Shown in pieces: positions 24,301 to 34,164 of a stretch of 64,000 nucleotides of DNA. The notes below the pieces were generated by a model that worked only from the letters and a program-made list of their open reading frames with translations, was not told where the DNA came from and ran no database searches. Source of the stretch: Glandiceps talaboti. Taxonomy: Eukaryota; Hemichordata; Enteropneusta; Spengelidae. The DNA lies in contig NC_135563.1 in assembly GCF_964340395.1 (NCBI RefSeq), positions 11,297,151 through 11,361,150 of the forward strand, read 5' to 3'. The position numbers and the translations under genes were made by a program. Within the stretch, counting starts at the first letter, position 1; each line of letters begins with the position of its first letter.

Positions 24301-27300
24301 AGGGAGAGGGGAGTAAGAGTTTGAACTTTGACACATGCACCTAGAATATATGTAACTCACTCAGTAATGTTTGCAGCCTGTAAAACCTGATCAAGTCTAT
24401 TATAAACTGTTATGAGTTGTAAACTGATATGATGAGTCAGTTGAATGTTCCTCATATGGTGGTGGTGAACAGTTTCTGTTTCGACAAATTTGTACTGGTA
24501 TAGAATAGAATAGAATAGAATAGAATAGAATAGAATAGAATAGAATAGAATAGAATCTTTATTGCATCCATCAAAAAAAGTACATTTCTTCATTGAATTT
24601 TCTGCAATAAGTATTTGGTGCTAAAAACAAACTTGGAAATATATAAACTACAGTGATAATAGTTAAATAAGGTTTATATGAAAGTTTAAACTTTTGGTTA
24701 GATAAATATAATTAGTTATATATATATATATGAGTTTGAGTAAAATGACAAGTCAAAGTCTGGTTAAAACTTCTGCTTTATTTGAATCTCGACGTTTCGA
24801 CTGTACACAGACAGTCTTTTTCAAGGGCTGCAAAAAACTGGAGAGCGGGTAAAGTCAATAATGTGTTTCCTCTTTATGAGTGTTGAATTTATGAAAGTTG
24901 TCAGTGCCATAAGTATGTGTCTTTGATCAGCGTTAAAAAGAGTAATACATTTTGTTTCATTGTCTAGTTCTTTGAAATTACCTAGACCACTGATTGTACT
25001 TTAGTCTGGTGTACATTTGTATAGTGTTATCCTGTCAGAAAGGATTCAGATTCCCCTTTATTATTTGGTTATAAGTACAGTCTAAAATATCTTGGAAGTT
25101 CAGATACAAATTACTTTTCTGGAGAAAATTTCCCTTATGGTCTAAATCAACCATTGTCTATATCTCTATAATATATTTACAACCCATATAACACCAAAGT
25201 AAAAAGTTTTCTGTATGTACCACAATCGGTTGTAGCATCCATATCAAGTGTAAAAATATATTGTTTCATTTGCTAATTGACCACATTACAAAGGCCACAT
25301 GCTAGGCTTGTAAATACTAGTAAACCAATTGAAGCAGTGTATGTTACACTTGATATGAATGCTATAAATGAGTGTAGCACATACCCTATAGTAGAGAAAG
25401 TGCTTTACTTCAGTGTTACTCATAATACATAGTTTATACTCAAACAACCCATATTTATCAAATTTTATGTTTGTTATATTTTTATTTTATAGACTATAGG
25501 AGCAGCATTTGGTGCTAAGAAAGTAGATATTGGTAGCCAAACAATTACAATGGGTATTTGGGTAAGTTTCATTTTGCTTACTTCTTTAAACAGCTAATTT
25601 TAGAATTATGTTTGATGTCAGATTATTACTATGAAATTAAAAATGATTTTTTTCACAATTTGCACGCATTCCACATAGACTTTGCAAGATTAGGGAGTTG
25701 CGTGAATCAAATTTCCTGTCCTAAAAAGGTAAATGGTAAGTGGTGTATACCAAAATATATAAGTGCAAAATGCATTAAAGGGGAATACCGTGCCAGGAAA
25801 TAAAGTCATTTTCATGAACTTTACATCCTGGAGAGTCATTTCATGGTTCTACATCACCTACATTATGTAAAATTTTAGAAAAATATCAAGTTGTAGTTGT
25901 CCCTCATTTAGGGATCTTTGCTGTGGGCCACATTGCCCAATCATTGGAGTCAGCAGAACTGTTTATGCAATGGTTGAACAATGAATATTCATGATGTTTC
26001 ACTGAAGGTAATAGGCACTTAGGATTCATGAATATTCATACATTATATATAATGCATGTGATGCGAAATCATGAAATGTCTCTCCAGATTCCAAATTTCA
26101 TGAAAATGCCTGTGTTTCCTGGAGTGGTTTTCCCCTTTAAAGTGAAGCAAAGCTCGGAGAAGGCTGATTGAGGATAATGGTGAAGTCAAATTATGCTGTC
26201 AGTAGAATACAAATTAAATAGATTGTTACTTAAGCTGAGATGAATCAGCGAATCCTATACCTTTTCAACAGGTCACAGAGTATTTTTTACTCACGCCAAC
26301 CAACAACAATTGATAATCAATAGTCCAAAAATGGCAATGTAACAGCTGATGTTACAGAAAAATACATAAATTGTCAACACATTTTGATGATGTGAAAGTA
26401 AAAATGAATATTGAACACAAAACATATAATTACCTAGAATATTTCAGACGTTTACTCAAAGAAAAATAAAAATATTAAATAGTTAATTAAAACATAGTTT
26501 AGCTTTGCTGAAAAAACCTGAATATTTTTTTAATTAGAAATGGTTTCGAAAAGAAATGACTATATTTAGGTTCAACCAGGGACTAAATACAGGTCCTGAA
26601 ATAGTTCTGAATACCAGCTTGTTGGGTAACAATACATGATTTTTTATGTACTAGTAACTAGATTCAAATGAGTTACTGTGTTGCCAATCAGTTGGTATTG
26701 GTTTCAATATCTCATTACTAGGTGTGGTTTTGTGGGTATACTTTTAAAGGCCCAGATTAAGATTAAAATCTAGGTGTGACAATCGGTTGTTTGGCAAGAG
26801 TTAAAGAAAAAGTTTAGCCAGAATGACTGAATGGTCCCATGTAATCCTTATTAAGATTATAACACTAATGTGATGACCTGGGATTGAAACATAGCCCTTT
26901 AAGTGTTAAATTGTGAACGGACATGATGGCATATATGGTAAAGGTAACAACAGGGCTGGATAAGGCAACCACATGAACATAATAAAAAATGCTGTTTTCT
27001 CCCAAGAAGTCTAGTGAGGACTGTCCTTCATGGGTTTAGTGCAAATACAGGAGGAAACCAGTGCATCTATGTTGTTTAGTAGAGTCAGACTGATCAACAC
27101 TCTCCTTACAGCATGGCAAATTTACTCTAACCAGACTAGTACTTCAGCCACATCAGTAGGATTTTACAATTTCAAAATAATTAACCCCAAATATGAAATT
27201 AATGAAAATCTAGCTCTGTTTCAGTTATACTTATTTTTCCATTTTTCAGTCTCAGCCAATTAGGTGGATCTAAATATTGATGCTACTGTTTCATTGTTTC

Positions 27301-30300
27301 CTCTACTCTTTCCAATACAGGATACAGCAGGCTCAGAGAGATATGAAGCCATGAGTAGAATCTATTATAGGGGTGCTAGAGCTGCCATTGTATGCTACGG
27401 TAGGTACATTATTACAGATATAGACAGCCGGCAATGACAGACTACTCTCTCTCATTTTGTTGTATAATTTACCCAATGAGGCATGAAATGATATGAGGGG
27501 GCTCCACTGCACTGTGACCTTCAAACCCAAACTGTTGTCATACCACACATCCAAAAAAGGAAACCCGTTCTCATATCGACCTTATCACTCAAAGTAGATA
27601 CTATACAGATAGATCTATGATGTATGCAGACGACAGTTTGTATGATAAATAACTGAAACCTGATCAGAATAATTGTTTCAGACAAATGAAATCTTACTTT
27701 TGACAATTGTAAGCATAATTTTGCAAATTTTAAAAACAAGTATCTGCAGTAAATAAACATGACATTTACAGTCGTTTTTGTACCCATTTACAGCAGATGT
27801 ATACTATCTAGGTATGAATTTCATCCTAATAGATTAAAAATCAGAGTTAATTACTCAGAGATGCTATTCCTAAAGAATAAAGTTCTGATGAAATATTTCA
27901 TATATATTGACTTTTTGATAAGATTACAGTGTCCTTTATTAACTATTGGTGTTTTATTTTCAGATTTAACAGATCTATCAAGTTTTGAAAGGACTAGGTT
28001 TTGGGTACAAGAACTGAAAGCTAATGAAGAGGTTAGTATTCTCATACCCGTCATTATCATGGAATTACCGGGGAAATAAAGTTGCCATAGTGTTTCACTC
28101 AATGGGACACAGTCTTTTATAGTTGTCATGCTTGTCATTATCAAGGAATTACCGGAGAAATGAAGTTGCCTTAGTGTTTCCCTCAATAGGACACATTGGT
28201 TTTTTAGTTGTCATACCCGTCATTATCATGGAATTATCAGAGAAATGAAGCTGCTTTAGTGTTTCACTCCATGGGTCATGGTGTTTTTGACACAAAGATA
28301 GACAAAACTCTAGACTAACAGTAACAGCGTTCCAACACACACACAGAGCAGGATCCTTTACCAAATCCCAATAAAATGTCATAAAAGCATTCCTTTCCTT
28401 TTAGAAACAGGCTTCTGCTGAAAAATTACAGACTTGATGATTTTAATGACTTCAATTGTTTACTTTCTGACTGACAATCAACATTGTAACTTGTCTACTT
28501 CTACATCCCCACTGTGTGGGGCACCTCTGTAATTGTTTCTTCTGCAGTTGAAGTTGTTTCAATGTGTGAAAACATCATGTCTCATAAGTGAAACACCAAG
28601 GTACACTCATTTCTCCTGTAAAGATTTCATGATTGAGATTTTATCATATCTGTTTTTAAGAGAGTAATATGTAACTTGTTTTTTTATGTGGAACTGTTTT
28701 GTCAACCAGTACAACTTTGAAATTTTATAGAGCAATATCTTATATTAGTTCTGAACTCGGAGCATAAATAATTTACCAAGTACATATCGGACAAATCCTT
28801 CTGTCTTCTTCCGCTGTTAATGTATACAATCTAATTATGTTCACTTGTGAAATGGCCACACGAGGGCGTTGTACATATATACTACTGAGTGTTTCTCTGT
28901 TAAAAGATGTGTTTAGCTGTTTATCTCGATGGTTTCTTTTACATAGAGTATGGAGTAATAGTTTTGTGTCTGGTCTTTTACAGCGTTGTAAAATTTATCT
29001 TTGTGGAACTAAATATGACTTAGTAGAAACAAACAAAAAGAACAGACAAGTAGATTATCATATGACAACAGATTATGGAGATGGTAAGTTTAAAAACTGC
29101 ATATAAATATAATGTGAGATATGATACATGATGTTGAATGTAGTGATTATTACAGCATAGGAAAGTAAGCTGTGCAGAACAAAAGTCAGAACAGATACAA
29201 TTGTTGCATGTGTCTGTCCACACCTGGTCTGTCTCTTGCAGAGGGTGATTTATTGATTTATATACATTGTAATACAATTGTTGCTTGTGTCTGCATTGTA
29301 CAGTCCATACATAGCATACAATAATGATAGGATGCATGGTTTTGTTTTGTCTGTCAAAATTATGACAGGGACACGAACTGTCTTTCAGTAGTCCTTGTTT
29401 AGTAAATCACCCTCTGCAAGACACAAACACATGCAACAATTGTATCTGTTCTTGCGTTCGTTCATGCACAGCCTACTTTCGTCAGCTGTAGGTATTATGA
29501 GATGTTATATTTATATAATTCCACCAAATCTATGTTAACCCCCCCCCCCCCCCCCCCCCCAACTAGCTTTATGTGATACTGCTCAGAGTGTGATTCTGTG
29601 GACTGATACAAATTCAAGCCACAGGTCAGAATTTTTGTTTTTGTGGAATCAATGCTTAATTACTGTGACCGCACAAATCGACAAGTTTGTCCATCTAGTC
29701 TTCGTATCTTGACTCATTGTTTGCTGCAGTTGTGTCGTCTACAAATTTGACAATAGGGAACTTGTAATCCAAACTGAGCATGCTCAGACGCAAAGGACTC
29801 TGGGATTATCTGTGATTATCATAATACCTAATCTGGGGCTACTGATAAAATTAACCGCCCACAAAGATCAGGGTGACTATGATTTGATCATTCCTGGTTA
29901 TAAACAATGTAACAATATTGTTTACAATGCTAATTGATTAGTATTTATTATGACATTTCCCATGATGCAACATTCAACATGGTGGGTTTGCAAGTTCCCT
30001 ATTACTAATCTGATTGGCAATATGTAAGTCAGTTCAGACTATCACTGTTCATCCTTATCTTTTTACAAATAGATACCTGACTTTGTTTCCATCATTACTT
30101 TCAGAAATTAGAGCTGAAGTTATTGAAACAAGTAGTAAAACAGGCTATCATATAAGTAAGTATTGGTTCTATTTATCATGTGTAGTTTTGTTGTTTTTAC
30201 ATACAGTAATACCAATGGGGCATACTTGTGGTATTTGCACTGCAGTGCTTGAGTACTTACTGATAGTGTAAAAAAATGACTGATTATTTGGTTTACACTG

Positions 30301-31743
30301 TGTTATTTTCAGAGGATTTGTTTCAGAAGATTGCTGAAGACTTTGTGGATGACCCTTCCAACCTTGAAATCAGTAAGTTAACTTTGACAGCATAGCAAGA
30401 ATGTAGAACTGCGAATTGACTGGCCAATAGACACATATTTGTATTGAAGGGGGGGGGGGGGGGGGGGGTAGATTAGGGATTGGAGTAGGCTGAGACCCCC
30501 TAACATAGAACTGATCAAATCATACACCACACATGACCACTGTTACGTTGTACACTGCCTATGCCCATCAGTGTAAAACATCTCTCATGAATATTCATTG
30601 TGCAGCCATGAATACATTATTCTACTGACTCCCGTGAGGCAGTGGCTCATAGCAAAGAAACCCTATTAAGATCAACTGATATTTCTCTGAACTCGCAAGT
30701 AATTGTAGATGATGTAACATTGTGAAATGACTCTCCAGAACCCATAGTTTATGAAAATGTCTCTATTTCCCAGAGTGATGTTCCCTTTTCACTTTATGGG
30801 AAAATAAAAGATTTTTAATTTCCTTGAAAACAAGATGGTGGATCCCAAATTTCTTTCATTATTTCATCCGAGGCACATTCTACCTATAAAAAACCTTGTA
30901 ATGTAACAGATGTTAGGTGATATATCATTATTTCTGTTTCCAACACCAACCCCAACACAACCCCAACACAACCCCAATACCAACCCCCCTACAATGACTC
31001 CTGGCCACCCTGTTTTCCTGTAATCTTTTGATTTAGCAACATCTTTTGTGTTCAAATACGGTGTAAATCTGTTGTAAACAATATTGCAAAAGTCATCAGT
31101 TTTTACTGTTCATCACATTTTGCTATAGCTGTACTAAAAACTGAAATGCAAATGTAGTGTGTTTTATTAAAAAAATAACTGAAATTATCACAACCTTCCT
31201 ATATTTGATCTCCTAAAATTTTTTGATGCAATCATTACGTCTGATATACTGTAGTCATATTTATTTTTGCACATACATACATTTGGAAGAATGGCAAGGA
31301 AAGGAAAGTAGACACTACTTGTTAATAACTTATCCGGTTGTTGCGACATAATTTTCAGTACAACTGTAGGTGATACCTTTCACTACAGCTGAATATAGAA
31401 ACATGACAACTTGTAAAATGAGTTATTAAATAGTGGGACTAAATTCTGTGGGGGAAAAGCATTTGTGTGTACTCAGCTAAAACAAATCAAGTGACATAAT
31501 GACTAAAGTACATACTTCTGCATTCTCCCCCAAATATAATGAAATGCCCCCTTATTTTTCATGGAAGGGGCCCAAGTGCCCCCTAATCATGACATCCTGG
31601 AATGAGCACTGCTGTTTATAGTCGGTATTATTTACAACTGTCATAATTATTTCCTCATTCTATCAACTTTTTTTCTTGCAGAGGAACCAAATACATTAAA
31701 TTTAGAAGAGAAAGGAGGACACAAATTTTGTTGTTTGCGCTAG
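20646..31743 (+). CDS. RAB24: Ras-related GTPase Rab24, 8 exons, 202 aa
   Basis: Exons: 20646-20765, 25493-25561, 27321-27399, 27964-28031, 28984-29083, 30105-30155, 30313-30372, 31682-31743. They sum to 609 nt, giving 202 residues against 203 in human. Motifs: P-loop GKEYGGKTS (residues 14-22), switch I region ending [18 protein letters not shown] (64-75), CGTKYDL for the guanine-binding motif, ETSSKTG, and a C-terminal CCLR. Rab24 is an atypical Rab with Ser where other Rabs have the catalytic Gln, low GTP hydrolysis, and a role in autophagosome clearance and late endocytic traffic. The Ser, the unusual Glu in the P-loop and Tyr17 are all kept here. The two Cys near the C-terminus are the expected prenylation site. 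Intron 1 is 4.7 kb and full of microsatellites. The gene is divergent from THG1L. Confidence 0.96.
21090..21333. repeat. Compound microsatellite (ACGT)n-(ACAT)n-(AC)n
   Basis: Successive blocks of ACGT, ACAT and AC repeats in RAB24 intron 1. Open frames in all six frames are artefacts. Confidence 0.97.
22797..23055. repeat. (ACAT)n / (AC)n microsatellite
   Basis: Two long ACAT blocks separated by a repeated TTATACACACATGCACACAC segment, in RAB24 intron 1. The segment duplication suggests the whole tract expanded as a larger unit at least once. Confidence 0.97.
24499..24600 (-). mobile_element. 3' tail of a non-LTR retroposon (LINE or SINE) with (ATTCT)n
   Basis: On the minus strand the sequence reads TTGATGGATGCAATAAAGAT followed by about eleven ATTCT repeats. 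A short unique end with AATAAA running into a simple 5-bp repeat is the usual 3' terminus of some LINE/SINE families. No coding region upstream of it is recognisable, so the copy is severely 5'-truncated or SINE-like. Confidence 0.5.
24770..24830 (-). mobile_element. Penelope-like or retrozyme-like terminal motif fragment
   Basis: On the minus strand, CCCTTGAAAAA is followed by the hairpin GACTGT-CTGTGT-ACAGTC and then GAAACGTCGAG. A 6-bp stem directly followed by GAAAC resembles stem II and the GAAA core strand of the hammerhead-like motifs found at Penelope-like element ends. The opposite core strand is degenerate. No reverse transcriptase sequence is visible nearby. Confidence 0.35.
25189..25418. 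mobile_element. Foldback MITE-like element, family FB-7
   Basis: Begins TAACACCAAAGTAAAAAGTT and ends with the inverse AGTGCTTTACTTCAGTGTTA. The two halves are nearly complementary throughout, meeting near AGGCTTGTAAAT. It is about 75-80% similar by eye to the copy at 51151-51367. Located at the end of RAB24 intron 1, 75 bp before exon 2. Confidence 0.75.
25775..26140. mobile_element. Foldback MITE-like element, family FB-4
   Basis: 366 bp with terminal inverted repeats TTAAAGGGGAA/TTCCCCTTTAA. The arms continue with CCAGGAAA, CATTTTCATGAA, CTGGAGAG(T/A)CATTTCATG. Diverged partial copies lie at about 30560-30795 and 52838-52900. Located in RAB24 intron 2. Confidence 0.75.
26744..26902. mobile_element. 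Short interspersed element, family FB-8
   Basis: Starts TTAAAGGCCCAGATTAAGAT and ends ATAGCCCTTTAAG, giving short inverted ends. It shares blocks with copies at 6835-7000 and 63204-63349. In RAB24 intron 2. Confidence 0.6.
28040..28265 (+). repeat. Tandem triplication of a segment next to RAB24 exon 4
   Basis: Three imperfect units of about 83 bp, each with GTCATTATCA(T/A)GGAATTA, GAAGTTGCC or GAAGCTGC, TAGTGTTTC(A/C)CTC and GGGACAC or close variants. The first begins within 10 bases of the exon 4 donor. Confidence 0.7.
29161..29480. mobile_element. Foldback element, family FB-5
   Basis: 320 bp with arms of about 85 bases. The left contains GAAAGTAAGCTGTGCA, AGAACAGATACAATTGTTGC and CTTGCAGAGGGTGATTTA. 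The reverse complement of the right end contains GAAAGTAGGCTGTGCA, the same AACAGATACAATTGTTGC block and CTTGCAGAGGGTGATTTA. In RAB24 intron 5. No other copy noticed in this window. Confidence 0.75.
29541..29562. repeat. Poly-C tract
   Basis: About 22 consecutive C in RAB24 intron 5. A matching poly-G run of about 18 bases lies at 30451-30468 in intron 7. Confidence 0.9.
29752..30004. mobile_element. TIR element, family FB-6, copy 1
   Basis: Ends AATAGGGAACTTG and CAAGTTCCCTATT are exact inverted repeats of 13 bp. Internal blocks (ACTGAGCATGCTCAGACGCA, GGGATTATCTGTG, TGTAACAATATTGTTTACAA, CCCATGATGCAACATTCAAC) recur in reverse orientation at 56946-57305. In RAB24 intron 5. Confidence 0.8.
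30560..30795. mobile_element. Diverged partial FB-4 copy
   Basis: Shares the right-arm blocks GAAATGACTCTCCAGA, TTATGAAAATGTCTCTATTTCC and the central CATGAATATTCATTGT with the element at 25775-26140. In RAB24 intron 7. The inverted left end is not clear. Confidence 0.5.
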
Positions 31744-32980
31744 AGGATATTTATAACTAAAATATCACCGATGGCACAGCAATGTCAGAATCCGTACACT
31801 TCAATTGTAAATGTTAAATTATATTACTCTGCACATGATAATGAAAAAATTATCACATTCAGCCATCGGAAATATATATGTATACAAAAAATTTGAATCC
31901 CGATATTAACAGCAAGCCTGGTATGTGAACTCATTTTTTTGCAAGTGAGTTGGTTCACTGAATTTATATATTCAGTTTTTAGGGCTGGGAAGGAGAATTA
32001 CTGATACATGCAATATGCAAGTATTTAGACAAGGACTGCAATATAACGTAACAAAGTACGGGAATTAACCAATGACTTGCATTATGTTATACTGGAATAA
32101 TAATCTTTAGTGGTCCAAATAAATTCATAAATTTGTTGCATAGTTGCCACTGAGTAGCACCCAAATATACAGGAGGGTGAAAATCACAGTACAGTGTTTT
32201 TGTTAAGGGGGATAAGCAGTTAAAATCTATCGTCGGGGGGTCACCAGTAATTTTACCAGGGTTCCCAAACATAATTGTGGTAGATTGTATGGGTAACAAT
32301 GCAATGTTTATTCCTTTCTCTTACTGGGGTTCCCCAACCTTAGCAAAAACACTGCGCATTACCTTGGAGGGGAGGGGTGGGGTGGGGTGGGGGGGGGGGC
32401 TGCATTGTTTGGTAGGGTCAAAGTGAAAATAGCCATAATGAGTGTACTGTACACTGATTGAGTGTAACAATGAAATCCAATTCATATACTATTAATTATA
32501 GCCATAAACTGAATCAAATTGATTTCGATAACTTCTTACCAAGTTTATAACAGGAAGTCAGTGATATGCCTTGATATAAAGATAATTCAAGGTTGGTACA
32601 GAATATCAACATAATATGAAATGTCATAGTGGTTTTCTAAACGTTTGGAAACCCAATAGCAAAGAGGGAAAACTCATAAACTTTATTGAGTTTGATTTTT
32701 GTCAGGGAACCTTGATATAATGGCTTATCTAGATCTTATCTACTTCTCATCCTTTAACAAGATCTATCATTGAACCATCAAGTAGATGTCCTTTTACGTG
32801 GTAGTCTAGATACCAATTACATTTTGTTTTCACTATGGTTCTAATATGGGCTTTGGACCATATTCCAGATAAGTTGGGATCTTTGTTCAGATACTGACAA
32901 AGCTTGGGCTTTTGTATGTACTAGTATACCATCAAACTTTTAGGTTTGGGTCTATCAACTATCTCAGATGAGATATGTGT
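31744..32980. other. RAB24: RAB24 3' region
   Basis: No gene seen. A candidate poly(A) signal AATAAA lies at 32118-32123, 375 bases after the RAB24 stop. A G-rich stretch (about 32365-32398) and a degenerate sequence with AGATC blocks follow. Another ATTAAA occurs near 34003, beyond the first minisatellite, so a longer 3'UTR is possible. Confidence 0.4.
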
Positions 32981-32984
32981 GTGT

Positions 32985-33655
32985 GCAGCTAAGATGTAGG
33001 TTTGGGTCTAGATGCCAGCAAAGATGCAGGTTTGGGTCTACATACCAACTGCCAGCTAAGATGCAGATTTGGGACTAGATACCAACTGCCAACTAAGATG
33101 CAGATTTGGGTCTAGATACCAGCTACCAGCTAAGATGCAGATTTGGGTCTAGATACCAGCTAAGATGGAGATTTGGGTCTAGACACCAGCTAAGATACAG
33201 CTAAGATGCAGATTTGGGTCTAGATACCAGCTGCCAGCTAAGATGCAGATTTGGGTCTAGATACCAGCTGCCAGCTAAGATGCAGATTTGGGTCTAGATA
33301 CCAGCTACCAGCTAAGATGCAGATTTGGGTCTAGATACCAGCTAAGATGCAGATTTGGGTCTAGACACCAGCTAAGATACAGCTAAGATGTAGATTTGGG
33401 TCTAGATACCAGCTAAGATACAGCTAAGATGCAGATTTGGGTCTAGATACCAGCTACCAGCTAAGATGCAGATTTGGGTCTAGATACCAGCTAAGATACA
33501 GCTAAGATGCAGATTTGGGTCTAGATACCAGCTAAGATACAGCTAAGATGCAGATTTGGGTCTAGATACCAGCTACCAGTAAAGATGCAGATTTGGGTCT
33601 TGATACAGCTACCAGCTAAGATGCAGATTTGGGTCTAGATACCAGCTAAGATACC
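32985..33655. repeat. Modular minisatellite with a 30-bp core and optional inserts
   Basis: The core unit is 30 bp (begins GCTAAGATGCAGATTTGGGT, ends CTAGATACCA). Between cores there is either nothing, a 7-bp module GCTACCA or GCTGCCA, or an 11-bp module GCTAAGATACA, in a mixed order. About sixteen cores are present, with degenerate edges. Confidence 0.85.
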
Positions 33656-34164
33656 GCCAAGAAGTTTTTGTCATGATACTGACTTAGCTGGACAAATGGT
33701 CTATAGATGCAAACTAAGATGGAAGTTTAGTTCTAAGTACTGTCAAAGCTTTAATATTGATCACGTCACCACATAAACCAGGATACCCTAAGCACACATA
33801 AACCAGGAGTTGTGCTGTATTAATAAGGTGTAGTAAAACTAATATTAAAATTTCATACATATATTTACTGTATTCCAAATTGTCTGTCTGTGACATACCA
33901 TGTCATACATTGGATTTATCTACAAGAAATTTACTCGTGCAGTCTGCTTGTTATGTATTTTAAATCTTTATGTATAAAAAGTGATTGTGTATGTAAACAA
34001 GAGTATTAAAGAATTAATAGCTGAAACATAGTTTCAATTCTATCATGAGTCTGTGTGTGTGGTTTTCTGTTCAAACTTTGCCTTTTGTGTGTCTAAGAGG
34101 TGAATAGATTGAATTGTATTGGCAATAATCCAACCTCATGGATGAGAGTACAACATATGTTTTG

